Of a DNA stretch of 64,000 nucleotides, positions 56,782 through 64,000 are shown piece by piece. The translations under genes were made by a program, and so were the position numbers. Position 1 is the first letter of the stretch; each line of letters begins with the position of its first letter. The notes under the pieces are model-generated. The model worked only from the letters and a program-made list of their open reading frames with translations, did not search any database and was not told the DNA's origin. Origin of the DNA: Pseudalkalibacillus hwajinpoensis (GTDB lineage: Bacteria > Bacillota > Bacilli > Bacillales > Guptibacillaceae); NCBI RefSeq assembly GCF_039851965.1, contig NZ_CP156674.1, forward strand, positions 1 to 64,000, given 5' to 3'.

Positions 56782-56986
56782 TGATATCGGTTTCACAAAA
56801 ACACAAAAAAATTTATAGTGACTTGGTGACAAGAATAACAACTTAAACGGTCTTATGGGACTAATTAATCGAAAAAAATATTTATGGTATCGGTTTCATA
56901 AACACTCAAAAAAAATTAATCAAAGACCTTTCAATCACCCCTTTTCTTATTAATTTGTATTATAAGGTAATGTGGTATCGGTTTCA
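56782..56986 (-). promoter_or_regulatory. Three LacI-type operators upstream of the sugar operon
   Basis: TGATATCGGTTTCA (56782-56795), TGGTATCGGTTTCA (56885-56898) and TGGTATCGGTTTCA (56973-56986) are nearly identical 14-bp sites spaced 103 and 88 bases apart in the gap between lacI and the binding-protein gene. The spacing would allow repression by looping. The adjacent LacI protein is the natural ligand. Confidence 0.8.
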
Positions 56987-57018
56987 ATGAATTTTAGAAA
57001 AATTTTAAATAATTTTGA

Positions 57019-58011
57019 TTATGTGGACTTTCTCGTAATTAATTCTACAGGCAATTTGATGTTTTCAGGCATGGTGTTGTTTTTTTGCATCATTAAAGCC
57101 AACCCCTCTACTGCCTTCTCTCCGAGTAAGGAAATTGGTTGCTTGATCGTTGTCAATTTTGGATGGAGCATTTCAGCTAATGGTTGATCATCGAAACCTA
57201 TTACCGCTATGCCATTAGGTATAGGAACTCCTTGATCATTTGCTTCAATCATTACTCCTGCAGCTACCTCATCACTGCCAGTAAATATGGCTGTAGGGCA
57301 ATTATCCATTGTTAAAATTTGTTTTAAAACAGATTTCCCATCCTCAATTGAATGCTGATCAATAAAGATCCAGTTTGGGTTTAGAGAGATACCAGCCTCA
57401 TTTAAGGCCTTTTGATAGCCCTGATTGCGATCCTTGTCTTTTCCGTCTTCAGCAAATAAGCCACCTGTACAGTAGGCGATTTTAGTATGTCCCTTTTCAA
57501 TTAGATGCTTTATGCCAATATAGGCTCCTTGAGACTGGTCAACTCTTATAGATGGCACATCTGTATTATTTAAATATTCGTTACAGAATAAAATCGGCCC
57601 ATACTGAGTATACGAATGAATGATTTCTGCATCATTTTCAATAGATGTCATGATTACACCGTCAATTTGTCTTGTTTTCAATAAATTTAAGAAGGATAAT
57701 TCTTTCTCCTTATTTTCGTTGCTTTGAAAAATTAAAACCTGAAAATTATTTTGATAAGCTGTTTGTTCGATTGAATTAACTAAGTAAGAAAAGAAAGGAT
57801 TAATAATCCTTGGAACAATAACTCCGATTGTACTTTTAAGATGACCTCGTAACCTTCTTGCAGCAGGATTTGGGTAATAACCTAGTTCGTCCATTGCCTT
57901 TTGTACAAGTTCTCTTTTTTCTTTTGATATGTAAGGATGATTATTTATTACACGTGAAACAGTCGATTTTGATAAACCGGATCGCTTTGCTACATCTGAA
58001 ATAGTTACCAA
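57019..58011 (-). CDS. LacI-family sugar-responsive repressor
   Basis: A 330-residue LacI/GalR regulator. The helix-turn-helix is ISDVAKRSGLSKSTVSRVIN, the hinge helix NPAARRLRG, followed by a periplasmic-binding-protein-like effector domain with IGVIVPRIINPFFS. The start is TTG with GGAGTGAG upstream. Related half-sites (TGAAATCAGTTTCA, about 58036-58052) lie at its own promoter, which suggests autoregulation. It should control the sugar uptake and hydrolysis genes downstream. Confidence 0.93.
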   Translation of the reverse strand: MVTISDVAKRSGLSKSTVSRVINNHPYISKEKRELVQKAMDELGYYPNPAARRLRGHLKSTIGVIVPRIINPFFSYLVNSIEQTAYQNNFQVLIFQSNENKEKELSFLNLLKTRQIDGVIMTSIENDAEIIHSYTQYGPILFCNEYLNNTDVPSIRVDQSQGAYIGIKHLIEKGHTKIAYCTGGLFAEDGKDKDRNQGYQKALNEAGISLNPNWIFIDQHSIEDGKSVLKQILTMDNCPTAIFTGSDEVAAGVMIEANDQGVPIPNGIAVIGFDDQPLAEMLHPKLTTIKQPISLLGEKAVEGLALMMQKNNTMPENIKLPVELITRKST

Positions 58012-58110
58012 CTTTGCTCACTCCACAACTTGAAATCTGAAATCAGTTTCATATTATTTTATCAAGAAATGATAAGAACTACCAGACCTTTATTGGTAGT
58101 AAAGCATAAA

Positions 58111-58275
58111 CGAATGGGCTTCATTATAGAAATCCCATTCGCTTTTTTAGCAACTTGACTTGTTACTAGTATTTGGATGATTTAAAACTTCGACACATGC
58201 TCCTATTAAATCATCAGCAATCAAGGAGGCATTCACGTTATACCTTTTGAGAATAAAATAGTGAATAATTGAGAA
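58111..58275 (-). pseudogene. C-terminal coding remnant with terminator-like hairpin
   Basis: On the minus strand an open stretch reads HYFILKRYNVNASLIADDL, then GACVEVLNHPNTSNKSSC and stops at 58154-58156, without a start. Next to it CGAATGGG and CCCATTCG (58111-58141) form a hairpin. Its T-run is on the plus strand, so which strand it terminates is unclear. The rest of 58012-58540 is AT-rich and shows nothing else clear. Confidence 0.45.
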
Positions 58276-58540
58276 TTAAAATCCTTATTTAATCACTATA
58301 TCAAATGATTTATAGAACTTATTGATAAATAGGACACTGAAACATATGAATAAAACCCAGTCAAAATCCAGTCACTAGAAAGCCTTTTAACCAATGCTAT
58401 GTACTAATTTCGTTAAATCACTTTTTCGGCATCCACCTTTGAAAATGATCAATATTCGACCTACTAGTTATATACCATAAATGGAATATAGTGTTTGGAA
58501 CACTTCCAAAAAATCAAATTCTTTTTACAACTAAAATACC

Positions 58541-59176
58541 CTATGAACAGTTTGAGTTTTTTGATTCATCCATATGGACTGTATCAAATTTATAGATTAC
58601 CTCATAATACTCATTGTTTGTTTTCACCAAAGTTAAACTTGCTGATGGTATAGCTGAAGTAGACCATAGTTTTTGAAGTGTATTTTTTTCAAAGTAATCT
58701 ATCAATAGTTTAAGTGCAATTGAATGCGTTACTACAAGAACATTTTCATTTCGATTTTTATTAACTATACTTCTTACCGTTTTCACCATTCTATCTTGGA
58801 CTTTAACAAATGACTCAATGTTATCGCTTGAAAAAAGATGTGGTGTTTCCCAAAAAGATAACCATTCTTCAGGACTTTCCTTTTCGTTTTCTTCCAAAGT
58901 CTTACCTTCCCAAATTCCAAAAGAAATCTCTCTAAGACTATTGAAGCTAAATACTTCAAGAGGTCTTTCCCCTTTAATTATTTCAGCAGTGTGAACTGCC
59001 CTGTTACTCGTGCTGGAATATATAGCATCTAATGGAACATCCAATAGTCTTTTCGACAATTGCTTCGCTTGATTTATTCCTCTATCGGTTAGGGGAGAGT
59101 CTTTCCACCCTTGCATAAGATTCTTAGTGTTCCACAAAGTTTCTCCGTGTCGTGTAAGATATAATTTCGTACTCAT
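58541..59176 (-). CDS. Histidine phosphatase family protein
   Basis: A 211-residue branch-1 histidine phosphatase. The catalytic motif is LTRHGETLWN near residue 10, with YSSTSNRAVHTA and a second histidine in VVTHSIALKLL. The family covers phosphoglycerate mutases, small-molecule phosphatases and cobalamin-type phosphatases, and the substrate is not evident. It stands alone, with two copies of TTAATACTATAAC (59205-59236) in its upstream region. Confidence 0.9.
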   Translation of the reverse strand: MSTKLYLTRHGETLWNTKNLMQGWKDSPLTDRGINQAKQLSKRLLDVPLDAIYSSTSNRAVHTAEIIKGERPLEVFSFNSLREISFGIWEGKTLEENEKESPEEWLSFWETPHLFSSDNIESFVKVQDRMVKTVRSIVNKNRNENVLVVTHSIALKLLIDYFEKNTLQKLWSTSAIPSASLTLVKTNNEYYEVIYKFDTVHMDESKNSNCS

Positions 59177-59330
59177 TTCTTCCCCCTATTTCTCTTCTCT
59201 ACTTTATTAATACTATAACCTCATTAATACTATAACTTCTTATTCCATTTTATCTGTCTTAAAGCTACATAGAGCGCTTACTTTTTATTAAGCAAACGCT
59301 CCTCTTTAATTGAATACTTGAAACTGAGAC

Positions 59331-59921
59331 TTATTGATCTACATCCCTTTTCTCGCTCAATAATCTTTCTTTATTAGGTTTGTCATCATCCAATAAAAAA
59401 CCAGCCCAATTTAGTCCAAGGTTATCGGTATTTTCTTGCCAGTATAGAAGGCGAGTATAGTAATAATATATCTTTTCGATTACTGGTTCTCGAAAGTCAT
59501 CTTTACCGTATTTATTGACTATTGCCGTCAGTTCATAAATGGGCAATCCTAAAGCGTGTGTTTCCACATGTATAGTAGCCCCAGCATGACCAATTGCTTG
59601 GCATAAAGTGCCGTATTCAATGTCGTCAATTTCTTTTGCTACGGCATGCGATTCTAAGATAGCCCTCTTTGCTATGGGCATTTTGATTTTTCCCCTTGCC
59701 CAATCCTCACAAAGCTCTAGACAAGCTCTTGGTCGCCGTTCATCCGGATATTTTGCTTCAAATTTATCTAAAGGTAATTTTGCGCAATCTAACGCCCACA
59801 TGACGAGAGTTCTATGATTTTGTAGTTGAATAAGTTCTTTCAATTCTTGCAAACAAATGCTATCACGAGAAAACAACAATTTATTTTTTTTCTTCATTTT
59901 AATTTCTACATCCGAAAACAT
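59331..59921 (-). CDS. Imm5-like putative immunity protein
   Basis: A 196-residue mostly helical protein. VMWALDCAKLPLDKFEAKYP, DERRPRACLELCEDWARGKI and AIGHAGATIHVETHALGLPI match the Imm5-type family, annotated as putative immunity proteins of polymorphic toxin systems. No toxin gene lies nearby, so it may be an orphan. AAGGGGGGAG precedes the ATG. Confidence 0.75.
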   Translation of the reverse strand: MFSDVEIKMKKKNKLLFSRDSICLQELKELIQLQNHRTLVMWALDCAKLPLDKFEAKYPDERRPRACLELCEDWARGKIKMPIAKRAILESHAVAKEIDDIEYGTLCQAIGHAGATIHVETHALGLPIYELTAIVNKYGKDDFREPVIEKIYYYYTRLLYWQENTDNLGLNWAGFLLDDDKPNKERLLSEKRDVDQ

Positions 59922-60099
59922 ATGATCTCCCCCCTTATCCCCTGATCAAACACCGATTGTATTTTACAATTTTTCAAACCAGTAAACATCATTATTATTA
60001 CTAAAGTATAGCTCCGATATAACAGAAGACTCGACATCGAGATGTTTCTTTAATGTAGAATAAATTGTTCAAGACTGTTTATTGATTATGGAAACCGAG

Positions 60100-60483
60100 C
60101 TACAATTTTTTCGAAATAAAAAACACCTCAGCAAAATCATTAGTTATTTGCTTGTAAGGGTCTACTTTCAAATCACTTTTCATTTTCTCTAAACCATCTT
60201 TATAATCAGCATCGTTTATTAAAGTCAGTACAGAGATGTCTCTGTTTTCAGCGTGATGGACGTAATCAGCTACAGCTATTTGTTCCATTCGATACTCCAT
60301 CCTTAGTTTAACTTCAAAATCCCTCTTAATAAGTTCTTGGTATATCAATTCCTTATTCCAAAACCTCTTTAAGTCTTCTTCATGATCAGAAGGAAAGTAA
60401 TGATAAACCCACCATTTTGGAAAATTCCATTGATTCTTAATTCGTTTTCCTGTATTGTAAAACGCAAGCGAAATAATAAACAT
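60100..60483 (-). pseudogene. C-terminal fragment, probably of a SAM-dependent methyltransferase
   Basis: A 127-residue open frame with WVYHYFPSDHEEDLKRFW, VADYVHHAENRDISVLTLI and FAEVFFISKKL. The first residues (FIISLAFYNTGKRIKNQW) look like the interior of a larger protein and no ribosome site precedes the ATG. The SAM-binding N-terminal part is missing. The family assignment rests on the overall C-terminal look and is tentative. Confidence 0.45.
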
Positions 60484-60581
60484 CTAATTTTCAAAATGAA
60501 TTCTTTATTTGATTCATGATTTAAGCATACGTCTCATGTTAAGTGTGCAACTGTTTTTTCAAAAACCACATAATAGTAAAA

Positions 60582-60682
60582 CTTATCCAGAGAGGTGTAG
60601 GGACTGGCCCTTTGATACCTCAGCAACCAGCCATTGGCACGGTGCTAAATCCAGAAGGTAGTAGTTATACCTTGAAGATAAG
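60582..60682 (+). ncRNA. SAM-I (S-box) riboswitch
   Basis: P1 is CTTATC/GATAAG. Between them GAGAGGTGTAGGGACTGGCC, GCAACCAGCC and CACGGTGCTAAATCC occur in the canonical order of the S-box aptamer. It lies upstream of a homocysteine methyltransferase gene with a terminator in between, so S-adenosylmethionine is expected to shut off transcription. Confidence 0.96.
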
Positions 60683-60698
60683 GAGACTCTTTATACAT

Positions 60699-60736
60699 AA
60701 AGGACCCCCTTATCCAAGGAGGTCCTTTATTTTTTT
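60699..60736 (+). terminator. S-box-controlled intrinsic terminator
   Basis: AAAGGACC-CCTT and AAGG-GGTCCTTT form a long stem with a 4-base loop and TTTTTTT immediately after. It is the expression platform of the riboswitch. Confidence 0.93.
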
Positions 60737-60857
60737 CGAAGAAGATGATCACCATGTCACCCAACAGGATTGAAACGATTTTAGCCCGTACCAGACAGAA
60801 AGTCAGCGTCTCCCTGTTGAAGGGCATTCGCTTTCTAATAATAAACTACTATTACAC

Positions 60858-61928
60858 ATGGAAAGGTTGTTGAATGAAATGAAACGATCATTAGAACAAA
60901 GATTACAGGATGGACCCGTTATTTGTGGAGAAGGCTACTTATTTGAGCTAGAGCGCCGCGGCTATTTACAGGCCGGATCCTTTGTACCTGAAGTAGCCCT
61001 GGATAACCCCCAGGCACTAAAACAGACGTATCGTGACTATATGCTCGCAGGCTCCGACGTCGTCTTAGCCTTTACCTATAACGGCCACCGCGAAAAAATG
61101 AGAATCATCGGCAAAGAGGATTTATTAGAGCCGCTTAACCGCCAGGCCATCCGTCTAGCCAAAGAGGTTGCTCAGGAGCACCCTGAGGAAGAAGCACTCG
61201 TAGCCGGGAACATTTCCAACACGAACCTGTTCAACCCGGATGATCCTGAAGCTGTTGAAAAAACAAGAAGCATGTTTGCGGAGATGATCGGCTGGTGTAA
61301 GGAAGAAGGCGTAGACTTTGTGAACGGCGAAACCTTCTATTACTATGAAGAAGCGCTGATTGCTCTCGAAGAAATCCAAAAACAAAATCTCCCTGCCGTG
61401 ATCACATTCGGTCTGATGGGCGAAAACATTCTGCGAGATGGCTACGAAGTAGAAGAAGCCTGCCGCTTATTAAAAGAAAAAGGCGCTCTTGTTGTGGGGA
61501 TGAACTGCTTCCGCGGACCAGCAACGATGCAGCCGTATGTAGAGAAAATCCGTAATACGGTGGACGGTTATGTAGGTGCCCTTCCCATTCCTTACCGCAC
61601 GACGGAAGAACACCCTACCTTCTTCAACCTGCCGGACGGTAGCTGTGCTTGTACACTTCCAACGGAAACAACGTTCCCAACGTCCCTGGATCCGCTCTAC
61701 ACGAACCGGTATGAGCTTGCTGAGTGGGCCAAAGAAGCGCACAGTATTGGTGTGAACTACCTGGGACTCTGCTGTGGAGCTTCTCCGGCTATGCTTCGTG
61801 AAGTGGCAGAAACCGTCGGCCGTACAGCTGAAAACTCCACGTATTCCCCGGATATGGAGAAACATTTCCTGTTCGGCAGTGACGACACGCTGCAGGATCA
61901 CATTACATCTTATAAGACGAAAGCATAA
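60858..61928 (+). CDS. Homocysteine S-methyltransferase family protein
   Basis: A 356-residue methyltransferase of the homocysteine/betaine-homocysteine family. The N-terminus has GPVICGEGYLFELERRGYL, the middle VGMNCFRGP with one zinc-ligand cysteine, and the C-terminus GLCCGASP with the remaining two. It methylates homocysteine to methionine with an unstated donor. An in-frame ATG at 60879 with GGAAAGG upstream is an alternative start. Codon use (CCG, CTG, GCC, GGC) is clearly richer in GC than its neighbours, which suggests transfer from another lineage. S-box control fits the function. Confidence 0.93.
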   Translation: MERLLNEMKRSLEQRLQDGPVICGEGYLFELERRGYLQAGSFVPEVALDNPQALKQTYRDYMLAGSDVVLAFTYNGHREKMRIIGKEDLLEPLNRQAIRLAKEVAQEHPEEEALVAGNISNTNLFNPDDPEAVEKTRSMFAEMIGWCKEEGVDFVNGETFYYYEEALIALEEIQKQNLPAVITFGLMGENILRDGYEVEEACRLLKEKGALVVGMNCFRGPATMQPYVEKIRNTVDGYVGALPIPYRTTEEHPTFFNLPDGSCACTLPTETTFPTSLDPLYTNRYELAEWAKEAHSIGVNYLGLCCGASPAMLREVAETVGRTAENSTYSPDMEKHFLFGSDDTLQDHITSYKTKA

Positions 61929-61930
61929 GT

Positions 61931-61966
61931 AAAAACGCCTGTCCCAAAATACGGACAGGCGTTTTT
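61931..61966 (+). terminator. Intrinsic terminator after the homocysteine methyltransferase gene
   Basis: AAAAACGCCTGTCC and GGACAGGCGTTTTT form a 14-bp stem with T-run. Confidence 0.93.
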
Positions 61967-61988
61967 CAAAGCTTCATTCTTTTTTTGC

Positions 61989-62031
61989 ATGGGGACGGTT
62001 CCGAATCTTCTTATTCAAGATTCGCCCCCAT
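61989..62031. repeat. REP-like imperfect palindrome
   Basis: ATGGGG...GAATCTT and AAGATTC...CCCCAT form a bulged hairpin containing GGGGACGGTTCCG. Sequences like this are dispersed in Bacillaceae and resemble elements moved by REP-associated transposases. This identification is from memory of such elements, not from a search. Confidence 0.45.
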
Positions 62032-62149
62032 TAGTTGAAGACTCGAAATCAAGATATGAGTATAATATTTCGGATTTCACAAATTATGACTTTGTGTTGT
62101 TAGTTGTATTAAAAAAGCTCACAAATTGTGGAAGAAGGTATTTATTGAA

Positions 62150-63053
62150 TTAAGAGTATTTAGATTCCCATTCACAAATCATAGTTAATTGATTATCTTT
62201 TAACTCAGCATAAATAATCCCGTCCATTTTTTCCATCAAGCTTTTAGCAATTGATAAACCTAGCCCAGTACCACTTCCAGTCCTTGTCTGATCCGCCTTA
62301 TAAAAGCGATCAAACATTAGGTTTACTTCTTGTTTACTAAGTTGATGAACAGAGTTGGAAATTTTAAGTTGAACAACTGAATTAATTCTTCTTAGGTGGA
62401 TGGTAACATCTCCAGTTGAGTACCTAATTGTATTTATAACTAGATTTTCTACCACTCTTTTAACTGCAGATGGGTCGACCATTATCATAATATCATTGTC
62501 TGGGATATGAATTTCAGGCTCTATATTTCTTCTATTAAACTCCTCATAAAATCCAAATAGTGCCTCTATAATCAAAGAGTTGAACTTAACTATCTCCATT
62601 TTCAAAGGATAATCTGCTTGTTCGATAATCGATAGCTCGAAAAAATCCTCAAGTAGTATTTTTAACCTTCCTGCACTATTTTTTATCGTTTCTATGTATT
62701 CCTTTTTCATTTCAGGACTGATTTCATCCGATTCTAGAAACTGTATACCCTAGGATCGATGTCATAGGCGTTCGAATATCATGAGAAATATGGGATATGG
62801 CCTGTTTCAACTCATTTTCTGTGGAACGCTTGACTGCCTCTGCTTGTTTCTTCAGATCAATCAGGTTATTCATTTCCTTTGCCAGTTCCTCAAAATTAGG
62901 ATCATGATAGATGATATCGATCTTCATTGCTGTTTTATTTTGGTTGAAATTCTGAAGCTACCGAGTTGTATTTTTTATTTCTTTTTTCAGCAAATACAAA
63001 CGAGTGAGGACATATGCGAAAGCTTTTATGACAATTAGGATTAAATAGAGCAT
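62150..63053 (-). pseudogene. Sensor histidine kinase with stop and frameshift
   Basis: CAGGTGAGG precedes an ATG at 63053 that encodes LYLILIVIKAFAYVLTRLYL, one membrane span. An in-frame TAG near 62957 interrupts it. Then FEELAKEMNNLIDLKKQ and SHISHDIRTPMTSILGY (H-box) follow. A frameshift near 62745 separates this from QFLESDEISPEMKK, the N-box VENLVINTIRYS and GTGLGLSI. All kinase motifs are present but in pieces. It resembles kinases paired with antimicrobial-peptide ABC transporters. Confidence 0.85.
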
Positions 63054-63075
63054 TTGACCTCACCTGCTTTCTTGT

Positions 63076-63240
63076 TTACTTAATTTCTTTTCTTTGAAAT
63101 ATAAAGATCCCTATAACCCAAAATAATAGAAAAGTTAAAATCGGAATTACTACAAGGAATACCATATCACTGCTGTCCAAGCTATCCACGATGCTGATGT
63201 CGTAGATCAACTTAAAAACAGAATGATTGAGTATGGGTTC
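63076..63240 (-). pseudogene. C-terminal tail of an ABC-type permease
   Basis: An open minus-strand stretch reads PILNHSVFKLIYDISIVDSL, then DMVFLVVIPILTFLLFWVIG and FQRKEIK, then stops 23 bases before the kinase start. One membrane span and the position before a histidine kinase suggest a bacteriocin-immunity-type ABC permease. Its 5' part is replaced by transposase sequence. Confidence 0.5.
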
Positions 63241-63507
63241 GAAAGGTCATTGAAAGACTTGCCGCAGTTACGACAGAAATAGCGTTGTCTACCTCTGTAC
63301 TTACGTTCCGCTTTACCTTTACGCTCCCGCAATGGATGCAGCCTAATCCTTCCTTAAAACGTGTTTCCCTAATGGTGGTAAACGCATCCTTCATATTCTC
63401 ATCTTCGTTGGAAATGAAGTCTTCTTTTAATAGATTAAATAGCTTGATTTGCTCGTGTTTAGGTAAATCTGAAAAACTAGCATAAATCTTCCCACATCCT
63501 AAAACCC
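63241..63507 (-). mobile_element. IS1595-type transposase N-terminal fragment
   Basis: On the minus strand YASFSDLPKHEQIKLFNLLK, then GLGCIHCGS and, one frame over, YRGRQRYFCRNCGKSFNDLS give the helical head and zinc-ribbon (CxxC...CxxC) of IS1595-type transposases. The reading breaks at about 63236-63243 and passes directly into the permease fragment. The catalytic domain is absent. Confidence 0.7.
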
Positions 63508-63618
63508 CTCCTGAAAGAGTATTTAATCACCTCTCAAAAGATGGTCAAAATAGCAACAATCTATACGAAAAGAGCCATTTCTTAAAATAGGTGTATGATT
63601 AACTATGATTTTAAAAAG

Positions 63619-63722
63619 TAGTTGTTGACGAATTAGGTCAACAATTCATCAACAACTATAATTAATGACCGTTCTGCCATTAGCACCTTGCTAAGGTGCT
63701 AAGTTTGGGTGGAATGCCGCCC
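63619..63722. repeat. Three strong hairpins in a gene-free stretch
   Basis: TAGTTGTTGA-GAATT/AATTC-TCAACAACTA (63619-63658), TTAGCACCTT-GCT-AAGGTGCTAA (63680-63702) and GGGTGG-AATG-CCGCCC (63707-63722) follow each other. They could mark an IS end or a structured RNA. From 63723 to 64000 I see only a possible gene start at 63963 (GAGG, then MEKRYLVKPYGV) running off the window. Confidence 0.45.
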
Positions 63723-64000
63723 ATAGGTTCCCTTAGATAAATAATGAACAATAATGTACAAGTTATATGTGATTATAAGTTAAATTAGGCTTATCTCTTT
63801 TGTCATGAACAAAAGAAAATATTCAAAAGTGAGAAAGAGTATGTCAAAGGGTATGTCATCTCTTATTGGTTTACAAGTATCATATGGTCAACTTTTCATT
63901 AAGCGTGTTTATTCGATATTCACTTAATATAATACACCAGTTTAATGCCCATGAGGATTTCTATGGAAAAGCGTTATCTTGTTAAGCCTTATGGTGTTAA

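Noticed and set aside
59205..59236. Two copies of TTAATACTATAAC upstream of the phosphatase gene
   Set aside because: A short AT-rich duplication could be chance and no function can be assigned.
60754..60867. Small ORF (MSPNRIETILART...) in the S-box leader
   Set aside because: It has no ribosome site, lies between the terminator and the gene and is probably untranslated leader.
63677..63735. GGGTGGAATGCCGCCC as a T-box antiterminator motif
   Set aside because: The motif has two extra bases relative to the T-box consensus, and no specifier loop, stem I or aminoacyl-tRNA-related gene is seen.
63805..63927. 40-codon ORF (MNKRKYSKVRKS...)
   Set aside because: It has no ribosome site and no recognisable family in an AT-rich stretch.
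63963..64000. Possible start of a gene at the window edge (MEKRYLVKPYGV)
   Set aside because: GAGG precedes the ATG, but only 12 codons are visible, which is not enough to call a gene.

Overview
The window reads as chromosomal DNA of a Bacillaceae-type Firmicute. The support is consistent AGGAGG-like ribosome-binding sites, frequent TTG starts, low-to-moderate GC, intrinsic terminators after most transcription units, a Bacillus-type parE-parC pair, cspA-like and bioY genes, S-box and TPP riboswitches and CcpA-type cre motifs. The species cannot be named from sequence alone. No tRNA, rRNA or CRISPR array was seen.

Region 1 (1-20.6 kb, all + strand) is a dense catabolic island for a CoA-activated carboxylic acid. 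It holds an ACAD11-type acyl-CoA dehydrogenase (cut by the window edge), three SDRs, a thiolase, two acyl-CoA ligases, a TetR regulator, a 3-hydroxyacyl-CoA dehydrogenase, two enoyl-CoA hydratases, a hot-dog thioesterase, an ACAD10/11-type small-molecule kinase, a ComB-like phosphatase, a second acyl-CoA dehydrogenase, a complete LIV-type ABC importer and a phosphotriesterase-like lactonase. A separate ACAD11-type kinase and dehydrogenase, together with ligases, reductases, a thiolase and a lactonase, suggest a Gram-positive pathway for gamma-lactones, 4-hydroxyacids or levulinate-like compounds through 4-phosphoacyl-CoA. This is the most interesting system in the window.

Region 2 (20.6-46.3 kb) is mostly ordinary chromosome: a ketopantoate reductase homologue, an MDR oxidoreductase, a YjiH-family membrane protein, a double-GNAT protein related to AAC(6'), a cold-shock protein, a CoA-binding protein, a SIMPL protein, an M29 aminopeptidase, a P450, a nuclease-helicase fusion, an M20 amidohydrolase, a Na/Ca exchanger family protein, an MFS permease, BioY, topoisomerase IV and a YdjM-like protein. 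It also holds an MFS pseudogene, a second decayed gene, and an orphan TPP riboswitch that points at two tiny overlapping ORFs instead of a thiamine gene.

Region 3 (46.3-64 kb) is accessory and decaying. It contains PatB and a LacI-controlled CUT1 sugar operon (binding protein, two permeases, GH13 glucosidase, and a GH32 sucrase broken by frameshifts). It also has remnants of an integrase, a DUF4352-like protein, a methyltransferase, a histidine kinase, an ABC permease and an IS1595-type transposase. Also here are a phosphatase, an orphan Imm5-like protein and an S-box riboswitch with terminator ahead of a homocysteine methyltransferase whose codon use differs from its neighbours. The many frameshifts may be genuine decay or sequencing error at homopolymers. 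The 0-27 kb region is free of such breaks.
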